A stretch of DNA of 7,779 nucleotides from Deltaproteobacteria bacterium (GTDB lineage Bacteria; Myxococcota_A; UBA9160; SMWR01): assembly GCA_029261905.1 (NCBI GenBank), contig JAJDAM010000742.1, forward strand, positions 1-7,779, read 5' to 3'. Shown piece by piece: positions 1-7,779 of this stretch. Within the stretch, counting starts at the first letter, position 1, and each line of letters begins with the position of its first letter. The notes beneath the pieces were generated by a model. That model saw nothing but the letters and a program-made list of their open reading frames with translations, had not been told where the DNA came from and made no database searches. The position numbers were made by a program, and so were the translations under genes.

Positions 1-1128
1 CATCGCGACGGCGGCGAGTACGAGGATGGCCGAAACCGAGCCGAGCGAGCTGAGCAGCTGGCGGCGCGCGATGGTTCGCGTGCGCGCCTCGATCATGGAT
101 CGCGGCAGCAGGTTACCGCCGGTTTCGTTGGGCCAAAGGGCCAATCCGATCGCGACTGCAGCCGCATTGTTTGGGCTGTCCGGAATCGCGTCGCCCACCG
201 GTGTGGACGGCATCTCGAGCCTGCTCGAGAGCAGCGGGCAGATTTCGGAGATCCGCGACGACGACCCCGATACCCACAAACGTGTGACGGTTCCGAGCGC
301 GAGTTCGCCCTCCACGTAGCGGAACGTTCTGCGCATCTCCGTAGCGAGGCGCATCGCCCAGATGTCGAGCATCCCGAACGCCGGCCCGGCCTCGGGCGCG
401 GTTGGCTGGGCACTCGTCTCGACGAGCTCCAATGCGTCCGGGTCTGGGTCCAGGTCTATGTCTGAGTCTGAGCCTGAGTCTGGGTATGGGTCTGGGTCTG
501 GGGGTCCGCCTTCCGGGCCGACGACCTCTTCGCTCATGTCGTACAGCGGAAATTCGCGACCGAAGACCCAACCGTCGCCGTCACAAATCACGCAAGTACC
601 GATGTTGGCGTCGAGATTGAGGATGGCTGTGAGTCCCGACTCCGGGGCGTCGGGAAGGATTCGTACCAGATTGCCCAACGCGAGTTGGCGACTCGCCAGC
701 AACGCCACGTCGTTTCCCCGGCTCGACCAGAATTCGCTGGCTTCGTGGCTCTCGGCTGTGGGCGCTGCGCAGAGCCACAGCGGGCCAGCCTGGCCGCTCT
801 CGAGGTGAAGCCAGGTGAAGCACGCTTCTTCGTCGATGGAGTCGATGATGTCCGGTGTGCGCCGCCCTGCGATCAAAGCCGCTTCCGCGGTTTTCATTGC
901 CGGAAGGTTCTCGCGCTGAAGGACCAGCGTGGGAGAGTCGAGGGCTGCCCTGACAGAGCCAGCCGGCAAAGAAGAAGCAGGGTGCGCGGGCTGGGCGGCT
1001 GGGTCGGTCCCGCTCGGGACCTGCCCCCAGTCGACCAGAAAGGGACCCCGCGCACCCTCCTTCGAACGGACCCAATAAATGACGCCGTCACAGGAGTCGA
1101 CACTCAAATGAGTTCGTCGTCGAATCAC
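1..1128 (-). CDS. PilM-PilN fusion / GspL-like assembly protein (3' end outside window)
   Basis: This frame is open from GTG at 1128 to the left edge, 376 codons with no stop, so the gene is truncated by the window. The first ~331 residues look like the actin-fold PilM/GspL cytoplasmic domain: a strand with D11 and G15, the segment LNLDANIGTCV (170-180) followed by GREFPLY, the helix WAMRLATEMRRTF (257-269), then LWVSGSSSR (284-292) and AAAVAIGLAL (322-331). Immediately after comes NLLPR (339-343) and a hydrophobic segment from about 358, the usual start of PilN. In GspL the PilM and PilN parts are likewise one chain, so it probably holds the GspE ATPase at the inner membrane. The glycine motifs that bind nucleotide in PilM are eroded, as in GspL. 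An Asp/Pro-rich insert occupies about residues 200-255. Its GTG overlaps the pseudopilin stop (GTGA); no clear ribosome site precedes it, which suggests coupled translation. The family call is by motif only. Confidence 0.72.
   Translation of the reverse strand, partial: MIRRRTHLSVDSCDGVIYWVRSKEGARGPFLVDWGQVPSGTDPAAQPAHPASSLPAGSVRAALDSPTLVLQRENLPAMKTAEAALIAGRRTPDIIDSIDEEACFTWLHLESGQAGPLWLCAAPTAESHEASEFWSSRGNDVALLASRQLALGNLVRILPDAPESGLTAILNLDANIGTCVICDGDGWVFGREFPLYDMSEEVVGPEGGPPDPDPYPDSGSDSDIDLDPDPDALELVETSAQPTAPEAGPAFGMLDIWAMRLATEMRRTFRYVEGELALGTVTRLWVSGSSSRISEICPLLSSRLEMPSTPVGDAIPDSPNNAAAVAIGLALWPNETGGNLLPRSMIEARTRTIARRQLLSSLGSVSAILVLAAVAM
436..501 (-). repeat. Imperfect hexanucleotide repeat coding for an Asp-Pro/Asp-Ser linker
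   Basis: Eleven consecutive six-base units of the type GTCTGG/GTCTGA are read on the plus strand. On the coding minus strand they give residues 210-231 of the PilM-PilN/GspL-like protein, in which 9 of 11 alternate positions are Asp, paired mostly with Pro or Ser. Because the unit is six bases, gain or loss of copies keeps the frame. The encoded stretch is highly acidic, probably extended, and lies inside the actin-like domain between the second phosphate-type motif and the next conserved helix, where PilM proteins normally have a short connection. Confidence 0.85.
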
Positions 1129-1922
1129 GGTTGCACCAGCGTCATCGTGATGAGCGTGGTGCCGCGGTCGATCCGAACCACATCGCGCAGTTGAGTGGCG
1201 CCCACGTAGCTACCGGTACCCAGCGCGCGCACCGCGTGAAGTCCGAGGTGAAGCCCAGCGGCAGACCACGGCCCCGGCCCGCCGGCTGGACCGACCAGCG
1301 GGGTCTCCTGCCGCGAGCCGTTCAGCGACCAGGCGGCGAAGACATTGGCTTCGGTACTGGACAACGGTACCGCCGGATCGCCCGTGTTTGGAAGACCCAG
1401 CAGCCGAACGACGAGATTCCCCTGTACCGCCGGGGGGTTGATGGGGACGATCAGGTCGTCCGCATTGCCGAAGATCCGGTCAGGGCCAGCGCTCGTGATC
1501 TGCGAGACGCCGGCCAGGTAGCGAAACGGAACGTTCCAGGCGTCGACGAAACGGTTCGAAGGCGCCAGCACGAGGTCGTACGCGTAGGGCCCGTTGTAGC
1601 CGTATCCCACGCGATCGTTGGGCTCGATCGCATAAGCGGGCTTTCCAGCGGGGCTGTTGACGTCCTCGAGTGTCGGAGGAAGCACGCCCATGTCACCCAC
1701 GTAGCCGAAGTCCGAGCGCTCGGGGGCACCCGACAACGCGAAGAGCAGTTTGTTCATGCTTGCGCGAGTGCTCTCGACGCGCTTCTTCGTCATCTGCTGG
1801 AAGGTCAACGGCGCGAGCGCCCCGACCACCAGCGACATGATCGCGATCACGGCGATGACCTCGATCAAAGAGAATCCGTCGCGCCCGATCGACCCGGGTT
1901 TCGAATTCGTCACATCAACCAT
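1125..1922 (-). CDS. GspG-like type II secretion pseudopilin with C-terminal extension
   Basis: The 265-residue protein carries a class III prepilin signal: a 16-residue leader ending RDG, cleavage expected between G16 and F17, then FSLIEV with Glu at mature position 5 (E21), and a hydrophobic helix to about residue 38. The middle resembles GspG, the major pseudopilin: DAWNVPFRY (127-135) matches the family's DPWGxPYxY, and SAGPDRIFGNADDL (144-157) matches the calcium-loop region SxGxDGxxGTxDDI. GspG proteins usually end shortly after this; here about 108 further residues follow, with alternating hydrophobic strands and Gly/Pro-rich turns, ending RIDRGTTLITMTLVQP. The ATG overlaps the gspF stop by 8 bases, with GGGGAA at 1928-1933 as a plausible ribosome site. 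It should be exported, cleaved by a prepilin peptidase and assembled into a pseudopilus by the GspE/GspF products. The prepilin call is firm; GspG, rather than another pseudopilin, is likely. Confidence 0.85.
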   Translation of the reverse strand: MVDVTNSKPGSIGRDGFSLIEVIAVIAIMSLVVGALAPLTFQQMTKKRVESTRASMNKLLFALSGAPERSDFGYVGDMGVLPPTLEDVNSPAGKPAYAIEPNDRVGYGYNGPYAYDLVLAPSNRFVDAWNVPFRYLAGVSQITSAGPDRIFGNADDLIVPINPPAVQGNLVVRLLGLPNTGDPAVPLSSTEANVFAAWSLNGSRQETPLVGPAGGPGPWSAAGLHLGLHAVRALGTGSYVGATQLRDVVRIDRGTTLITMTLVQP

Positions 1923-3102
1923 TCAAGTTCCCCATCATCTCGTACATCGGGAGGAAGATGGAGATCGCTACCGTTCCGAGTGTCGCTCCGAGGGTCACCA
2001 CCACGCCGGTGTTCACCAGCGCGAGAGCGCGCTCGATCTGGGCTGGGATCTCGCGATCGTAGTAGCGGGCGACGTGTTCCAGGGATTCGTCCAGCTTTCC
2101 GGTCTTCTCGCCGAGGGAGACCATGCGCATCACCATCGCGGGCATCAATCCGCCGCGACCGAAAGCAGCCGTCATGGTTTCACCGCGCCCGATGAGCTCT
2201 CGCGCCCCGCTCACCGTCTCTCTGATCACACGGTTTTGTACGATCCGCTCCACCAGTTCGAGACATCGCGTAATCGAGACACCCGAGGAGTAGAGCAGGC
2301 CGAGGTTGTGGGAGAGGCGAGACATTTCGATCATCAACTGCGTGCCGCCCACCACCGGGACGTGCAATACGATCGCGTCGAAGCGACGGCGTCCGGCATC
2401 CGTGCGCCGGTACACCAAAGCTGCAGCAACAGCCGAGACCCCGAATACGAGAATGTGGATCCAGAAATCACTGACGAAGCCGCTGAGGGCGATCATCATG
2501 CGGGTCGGGAGCGGCAGCGCGACTTTGAGTTCGACGAAGATCGTCAGGAACCTGGGAAGTACGAAGAGCAAGATCAGCAACACCAGGCCCACCAGCCCTG
2601 CGACCACGATGCTCGGATAGATCGCCGCGCTCTTGAGCTGACGGCGAAGGTCCTCTCTCCACTCGAGGTAGGAGGCCAGATCGCGAAGCACGACGTCGAG
2701 TGAACCGGTCTGCTCGCCGGCCTCGACCAACGAACGCACCAACTCCGGAAAGAGCTTCGGGTGGCTCTCCATCGCGGTCGCAAAGGTCTGGCCGGATGCG
2801 ACTCGGCTCGCCATGTCGGCGAGTTCATTCGCGATCGGGCTGCTGCCATCTTCCTGGAGGTCTCGCAGGCCATCGAGCAGCGGAATTCCGGCGCTGATGG
2901 CCGTGGCGAGGTGGTGACAAAAGTCGACCAGTGTCCGGCCGTTCACACGCCCACGCGTGCGAAGAGGTTTCTCCTCCGCTTTCACCAACAACAGACCCTG
3001 GTCGTGGAGAAGCCGATCGAGTTCGCGCTCGTCCAGTGCCGTCTCGTTTCCGGTCACGACCGCGCCGCTATCGTCTCTGGCCTCGAAGGCGAAGCTGGCC
3101 AC
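1915..3102 (-). CDS. gspF: GspF/PilC inner-membrane platform protein
   Basis: The 395-residue protein has the normal length and layout of the T2SF family. Two homologous cytoplasmic helical domains lie at about 60-185 and 262-386, each with the conserved signature: SLVEAGEQTGSLDVVL (124-139) and MVSLGEKTGKLDESL (327-341). Membrane segments are predicted at about 162-184, 212-232 and 364-388. GspF/PilC sits in the inner membrane, contacts the hexameric ATPase and is thought to transmit its rotation to the growing pseudopilus. The start is GTG at 3102, directly abutting the gspE stop TAG, with CGGAG six bases upstream inside the end of gspE. The last eight bases overlap the pseudopilin gene. 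Nothing is missing from the fold that I can see. Whether it belongs to a secretion system or a pilus cannot be told from this protein alone. Confidence 0.93.
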   Translation of the reverse strand: MASFAFEARDDSGAVVTGNETALDERELDRLLHDQGLLLVKAEEKPLRTRGRVNGRTLVDFCHHLATAISAGIPLLDGLRDLQEDGSSPIANELADMASRVASGQTFATAMESHPKLFPELVRSLVEAGEQTGSLDVVLRDLASYLEWREDLRRQLKSAAIYPSIVVAGLVGLVLLILLFVLPRFLTIFVELKVALPLPTRMMIALSGFVSDFWIHILVFGVSAVAAALVYRRTDAGRRRFDAIVLHVPVVGGTQLMIEMSRLSHNLGLLYSSGVSITRCLELVERIVQNRVIRETVSGARELIGRGETMTAAFGRGGLMPAMVMRMVSLGEKTGKLDESLEHVARYYDREIPAQIERALALVNTGVVVTLGATLGTVAISIFLPMYEMMGNLNG

Positions 3103-4788
<1,686 letters not shown>

Positions 4789-4885
4789 CTCGTTGTCGCC
4801 CTCGTTTTGAAGTCGTGGTGATGCACGCTCGCCGGTGACGGGCGCAGCCAACGAATCGGTGACGAGGTAGGCAGTCTGAAGGCAA

Positions 4886-4915
4886 TTCGAACGAAAATCA
4901 GGTGCAAGTGATAAT
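4886..4915 (+). promoter_or_regulatory. Possible sigma70-type promoter for the GGDEF-EAL gene
   Basis: TTCGAA (4886-4891) and GATAAT (4910-4915) are separated by 18 bases. The -10 box is good (5 of 6 to TATAAT), the -35 box poor. It would leave a leader of roughly 240 bases before the ATG at 5163, and it contains one copy of the CAGGTGCAA element between the two boxes. No comparable candidate was found for the minus-strand operon. This is weak evidence by eye only. Confidence 0.22.
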
Positions 4916-4980
4916 CGAGATGGAATTGATTCGATGACTACATCGATCGACGGACTTGGGCAGGTGCAATGACCTGATTT
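4895..4980. repeat. Repeated operator-like element (AAAT)CAGGT(GCAA)
   Basis: CAGGTGCAA occurs at 4899-4907 and 4961-4969 on the plus strand. AAATCAGGT occurs at 4895-4903 on the plus strand and at 4972-4980 on the minus strand. At the right-hand location the two orientations face each other as CAGGT-N6-ACCTG (4961-4976), a short palindrome typical of a dimeric regulator site; the left copy is one extended half-site of 13 bases. Its position between divergent genes fits a shared operator, but the repeats are short and chance cannot be excluded. Confidence 0.35.
4931..4946. repeat. Short inverted repeat TCGATG-ACTA-CATCGA
   Basis: Perfect six-base arms flank a four-base centre, midway between the two copies of the CAGGTGCAA element. 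It could be a regulator site; as a hairpin it is too small and has no T-run, so a terminator is unlikely. Confidence 0.3.
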
Positions 4981-5162
4981 GATCTCGAGCGACGGCCGAG
5001 GGAAACTAACAACATCGATTCTGGTTGAAGGCGGGGTCGGTGTTAGTTCCTAGGGTCTTTGTTGTAGTCGGAGCGTCGCGGAACTCTGGGTTTGATGGGA
5101 ACGGTGATGGTTCTGAGTCCCGCACCTTCAGTTCCGGCGGCGCAGACCCGATCCAGCGGGCG

Positions 5163-7724
5163 ATGCAAGCCACACACAGTTCATTCGCGAGACGCATTCG
5201 AGACTCGCTGGCGGCGTGGAAGAGGGTTGCGGCCGCACGCGCGACTTCGGAAGCGGCGGACCTGTTGGGTTCCGGCTTGGACCCTTCGACCGCCGACACG
5301 GTACTGCTGCGACATATTCGAACGTTCAATGTCACGACGCTGCTGTTCATCGCGCTCGCACTTCCGCTGTGTGCGATTACGGTGACCGTCGGTCGCCCGG
5401 TGATGGCGGCGCTGATCGCGACGCTGGTTCTGGCGAGCCTGGCGAATATTCGCCTGTTGCGCCGGACTCTTCGTCCGGAACTGAGCGGTTACATCGGCAC
5501 GGCGCTGGTCTTTTCGTTCCTGATCGTGGATGCGGCAACCGTGGGTGGCTTCTATCATCCCAGTTTCTCGTTTCTCTACATCATTCCGGTGGTTGCGGGA
5601 ACGTTGATCGGAGCTCGAGGTTGTCTGGTCTGGGTCGCGATCTGCTCGGTCACGGTCCTGGGGTTCTGGCTGGTTGCGGATGCGGGCCCCATTCCCTCGC
5701 TGGCGACGTCGCCATCCGTTTTCGCGCTGACGAGCCTGGTGTCTCGCTTGGCGGCCGTGGTGGCACTGGGAATTCTGGCGGTGGCTTTTACTACCGCGCA
5801 GCGCCGGCTCGAAGTCGCACTCCAGCAACGCGGCGCCGAGCAGCAGAAAGACGCCGACCTGGTCCGACTTCTACACGAGGCGGCGTCTGCGTCGAACGAG
5901 TCCACCTCGCTCGACGATGCCTTTCGAAGCTCGATCGAACTGATCTGCCGAAGGTTGGGGTGGCCGATCGGCCTGGTCTATTCGACTTCGCTCGAGGAAC
6001 CGGGCGTGCTGCGAGCGTCACCGATCCGATTCGTGGCAGACGACGAGCGCTATGCGGCATTCGTAGCGCGCCATCGCGCCCCGGTTCGGGGCCGTGCGGA
6101 TGAATTGGCATCGAGCCCGATGCGCAACGGTGCTCCGGAGTGGATCGAGGATGTGGGCCAGGAGTCGGGAACGAGCCGTGCCGATGGGGCGCGGGCGGCG
6201 GGCATTGGCGCAGTCGTGTTGCTCCCGGTGCCGCTGGACAACGGCGTGACCGCCGTGCTCGAGTTCTTTGCCGCGGAACCGCTGCCACGAGACGCCCGTC
6301 TCATCGGGTACCTCGAGCAGGTGGCCGGACAGATCGGCCACGCTGCGGAGCGGGCGTTGGCACGCGACCGAATGCGTTCACTGGTTCTGTTCGATTCCCT
6401 GACCGGGCTGCCGAACCGGCGCTTTTTCCACGAGCGTCTCGGCATTGCGATGAAGGCCGCAGATCGCGATCAGGGGAAGCTGGCTCTGTTCTTCATTGAT
6501 CTCGACGGCTTCAAGGCCGTCAATGACACGCTGGGGCACGAAATCGGGGATGGACTGCTCGCGGCTGTCGCGACGCGGCTCTCGCGAATTCTCCGATCGA
6601 GCGACTTCGTTGCGAGGACCGATGACGGTGGCGCCGGGCGTGAGCAGGGCAGCGCCGTTTCCCGGCTCGGCGGGGACGAATTTACCTTGCTTCTCCCCGG
6701 CTCTCCTTCGCGCGCTGCGGTCGAAAAAATTGGAGAGCGTCTGATCACGGCGTTTCGCGACCCCTTCCGAGTGGGCGATCGGGACATCTTCACGGGAGCG
6801 AGCATCGGTGTTGCGTTCTATCCGGAAGACGGAGCCGACATGACGAGCCTGCTCCGCAGCGCAGACGTCGCGATGTACCACGCCAAGGAACCCGGGCACA
6901 GCAAATTTCAGTTCTTCGAGTTTGCACTGCGGGAGTCGGGCAGTCGGCGGCTCACGTTGGAGAGGCGCCTGCCTCAGGCGATCGAAAACGAGGAGTTCGA
7001 ACTCCACTATCAGCCGATTCGCGACACGGAGTCGGGACACGTCGTCGCAGTCGAGGCTTTGCTGCGATGGAACGACTCCGAACTCGGATCCGTGACTCCA
7101 GCCGAGTTCATTCCGGCAGCGGAGAGTTGTGGGCAGATCGTTTCACTCGGAGCGTGGGTCCTTCGCACGGCGATCGCCCAGGCAGGTGCGTGGGTCGATG
7201 CGGGAATGCGCCCGATTCGAATTTCGGTGAACATTTCGGGCCAGCAGGTCCGCCACCCGGCGATCACCACGATGATTCGAGATGCGATCCGGCGCCACCA
7301 GTTGGATGCATCGTGGCTCGAGCTCGAACTCACCGAGAGCACCATCATCAAGGACGACGAGGTCACCAATGAGATTCTGCGTGAAATCAGTGACCTGGGC
7401 GTCGGGCTGGCACTCGATGACTTCGGAACGGGATATTCGTCGCTGTCCTACCTTCGCCGGCTTCCGATCAGCCGCTTGAAGATCGATCGCAGCTTCGTTT
7501 CTGACATTCCCGTCTCACAAGCTGATTGTTCGCTGGTTCGCGCGATCATTGCGATGGCCCACCGGCTTCGCATCAGTGTGGTTGCGGAAGGAGTCGAGAC
7601 CGAGGCACAGCTCGAGTTTCTCCGCAGGTACGGATGCGACGAAGTGCAGGGCTTCCTGTTCAGTCCAGCCGTTCCCGCGGATGAACTGACAAGGGTACTC
7701 GAGCCCGACAAGGACGAGGAATAG
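5163..7724 (+). CDS. Membrane-bound GAF-GGDEF-EAL cyclic-di-GMP synthase/phosphodiesterase
   Basis: From ATG at 5163 the protein has 853 residues. A cytoplasmic N-terminus is followed by six predicted membrane segments (about 57-76, 78-97, 108-128, 134-151, 153-173, 190-210), a polar helix (211-230), a GAF-like domain (about 240-400), GGDEF (about 403-575) and EAL (about 595-843). GGDEF motifs are DSLTGLPNRRFF, IDLDGFKAVNDTLGHEIGD and RLGGDEF (GGDEF at 503-507); the inhibitory-site RSSD is at 478-481, with an unusual 16-residue insertion before LGGDEF. EAL motifs are EALLRW (E631), SVNIS, ELTES, DDFGTGYSSL, KIDRSFV, AEGVET and QGFLF, all apparently complete. It may therefore both make and break cyclic-di-GMP, gated by the membrane and GAF parts; the ligand is unknown. 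An in-frame TTG at 5025 would add 46 residues, but that stretch is Gly/Ser-rich with less G/C at third codon positions and no domain, so I prefer the ATG despite a weak ribosome site. It is transcribed away from the secretion operon. Confidence 0.92.
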   Translation: MQATHSSFARRIRDSLAAWKRVAAARATSEAADLLGSGLDPSTADTVLLRHIRTFNVTTLLFIALALPLCAITVTVGRPVMAALIATLVLASLANIRLLRRTLRPELSGYIGTALVFSFLIVDAATVGGFYHPSFSFLYIIPVVAGTLIGARGCLVWVAICSVTVLGFWLVADAGPIPSLATSPSVFALTSLVSRLAAVVALGILAVAFTTAQRRLEVALQQRGAEQQKDADLVRLLHEAASASNESTSLDDAFRSSIELICRRLGWPIGLVYSTSLEEPGVLRASPIRFVADDERYAAFVARHRAPVRGRADELASSPMRNGAPEWIEDVGQESGTSRADGARAAGIGAVVLLPVPLDNGVTAVLEFFAAEPLPRDARLIGYLEQVAGQIGHAAERALARDRMRSLVLFDSLTGLPNRRFFHERLGIAMKAADRDQGKLALFFIDLDGFKAVNDTLGHEIGDGLLAAVATRLSRILRSSDFVARTDDGGAGREQGSAVSRLGGDEFTLLLPGSPSRAAVEKIGERLITAFRDPFRVGDRDIFTGASIGVAFYPEDGADMTSLLRSADVAMYHAKEPGHSKFQFFEFALRESGSRRLTLERRLPQAIENEEFELHYQPIRDTESGHVVAVEALLRWNDSELGSVTPAEFIPAAESCGQIVSLGAWVLRTAIAQAGAWVDAGMRPIRISVNISGQQVRHPAITTMIRDAIRRHQLDASWLELELTESTIIKDDEVTNEILREISDLGVGLALDDFGTGYSSLSYLRRLPISRLKIDRSFVSDIPVSQADCSLVRAIIAMAHRLRISVVAEGVETEAQLEFLRRYGCDEVQGFLFSPAVPADELTRVLEPDKDEE

Positions 7725-7770
7725 CGCCCCCGGAACGTTTCGTTTGGGTTCAACCGGAGCGATGGGGCGC
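7724..7770 (+). other. Inverted repeat after the GGDEF-EAL gene (possible transcript-end hairpin)
   Basis: GCGCCCC (7724-7730, starting on the last base of the stop codon) and GGGGCGC (7764-7770) can pair around a 33-base loop, and CCGG copies just inside (7730-7733, 7754-7757) could add pairing. No T-run follows, so it is not a standard intrinsic terminator. The remaining 9 bases to the window end show nothing. Confidence 0.25.
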
Positions 7771-7779
7771 AGGCGGCGG

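Larger units (their letters stand above)
4789..5162. other. Divergent intergenic region between gspE and the GGDEF-EAL gene
   Basis: About 370 bases separate the chosen starts of the two divergent genes. The section 4870-5020 is visibly richer in A/T than the flanking genes and holds a repeated CAGGTGCAA element, inverted repeats and a weak promoter candidate, listed separately. Frames remain open into it from both genes (TTG at 4851 on the minus strand, TTG at 5025 on the plus strand), but the extra residues show no recognisable domain or membrane segment. I see no RNA gene or riboswitch fold I could defend. Confidence 0.7.

Noticed and set aside
362..808. Ser/Gly-rich plus-strand frame over the hexanucleotide repeat
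   Set aside because: The Ser/Gly pattern is simply the complement-strand reading of the repeat; the minus strand frame has homology-like structure on both sides of it.
581..1075. Shorter minus-strand frames (581-1075, 113-571, 93-413) in the left part
   Set aside because: They are in other frames than the continuous 376-codon frame from 1128 to the edge, which carries the PilM/PilN motifs; the alternatives are Arg/Pro-rich and motif-free.
1131..2195. 354-codon open frame on the plus strand opposite the pseudopilin and gspF
   Set aside because: It lies antisense to two well-supported genes, is rich in Arg/Asp/His without any domain, and is explained by high G/C at codon position three of the real genes.
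1750..2703. 317-codon plus-strand frame opposite gspF
   Set aside because: Antisense shadow; the sequence is His/Glu/Arg-rich with no recognisable motif, while gspF on the other strand has full family signatures.
4789..5162. Riboswitch or small RNA in the intergenic region, including a cyclic-di-GMP riboswitch
   Set aside because: Considered because of the neighbouring signalling gene, but I could not trace a conserved riboswitch core or a stable long hairpin with a T-run on either strand.
5216..6103. 295-codon plus-strand frame overlapping the GGDEF-EAL gene in another frame
   Set aside because: Gly/Arg-rich shadow frame; the overlapping frame has membrane segments and complete catalytic motifs.

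Overview
The window comes from a GC-rich Gram-negative bacterium. The layout (pseudopilin machinery, an actin-like assembly protein fused to a PilN-type domain, and an MshEN-type ATPase) suggests a deltaproteobacterium-like lineage such as Myxococcota, Desulfobacterota or Binatia. That placement is inference from gene style; no rRNA or tRNA gene is present to fix it. Coding sequence fills nearly the whole window.

Left and centre (1 to 4788, minus strand): a tightly packed operon for the inner-membrane core of a type II secretion / type IV pilus-like machine, transcribed right to left. The order is GspE/PilB assembly ATPase (3103-4788), GspF/PilC platform protein (1915-3102), a GspG-like pseudopilin with an unusual long C-terminal extension (1125-1922), and a PilM-PilN fusion resembling GspL (1-1128) that runs off the left edge. 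The genes abut or overlap by 0, 8 and 4 bases, so translational coupling is likely. ATP hydrolysis by GspE should drive GspF to extrude pseudopilin subunits, while the PilM-PilN/GspL-like protein should anchor the ATPase to the membrane and periplasmic parts. No secretin, prepilin peptidase or minor pseudopilins lie in the window; they may lie beyond the left edge or elsewhere.

Middle (4789 to 5162): a divergent intergenic region of about 370 bases, with a repeated CAGGTGCAA element, inverted repeats and one weak plus-strand promoter candidate.

Right (5163 to 7724, plus strand): a membrane-bound cyclic-di-GMP enzyme with six predicted membrane segments, a GAF-like domain, a GGDEF domain and an EAL domain, both with intact signature motifs. 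The GGDEF domain carries a 16-residue insertion between the inhibitory-site RxxD and the GGDEF motif.

The most interesting link is between the two halves. The ATPase has an N-terminal MshEN domain with two 24-residue motifs separated by exactly 5 residues, the layout of the known cyclic-di-GMP receptor, and a cyclic-di-GMP synthase/hydrolase is encoded divergently next to it. This suggests, but does not prove, local second-messenger control of the secretion or pilus machine. I see no CRISPR array, insertion sequence, integrase or RNA gene.
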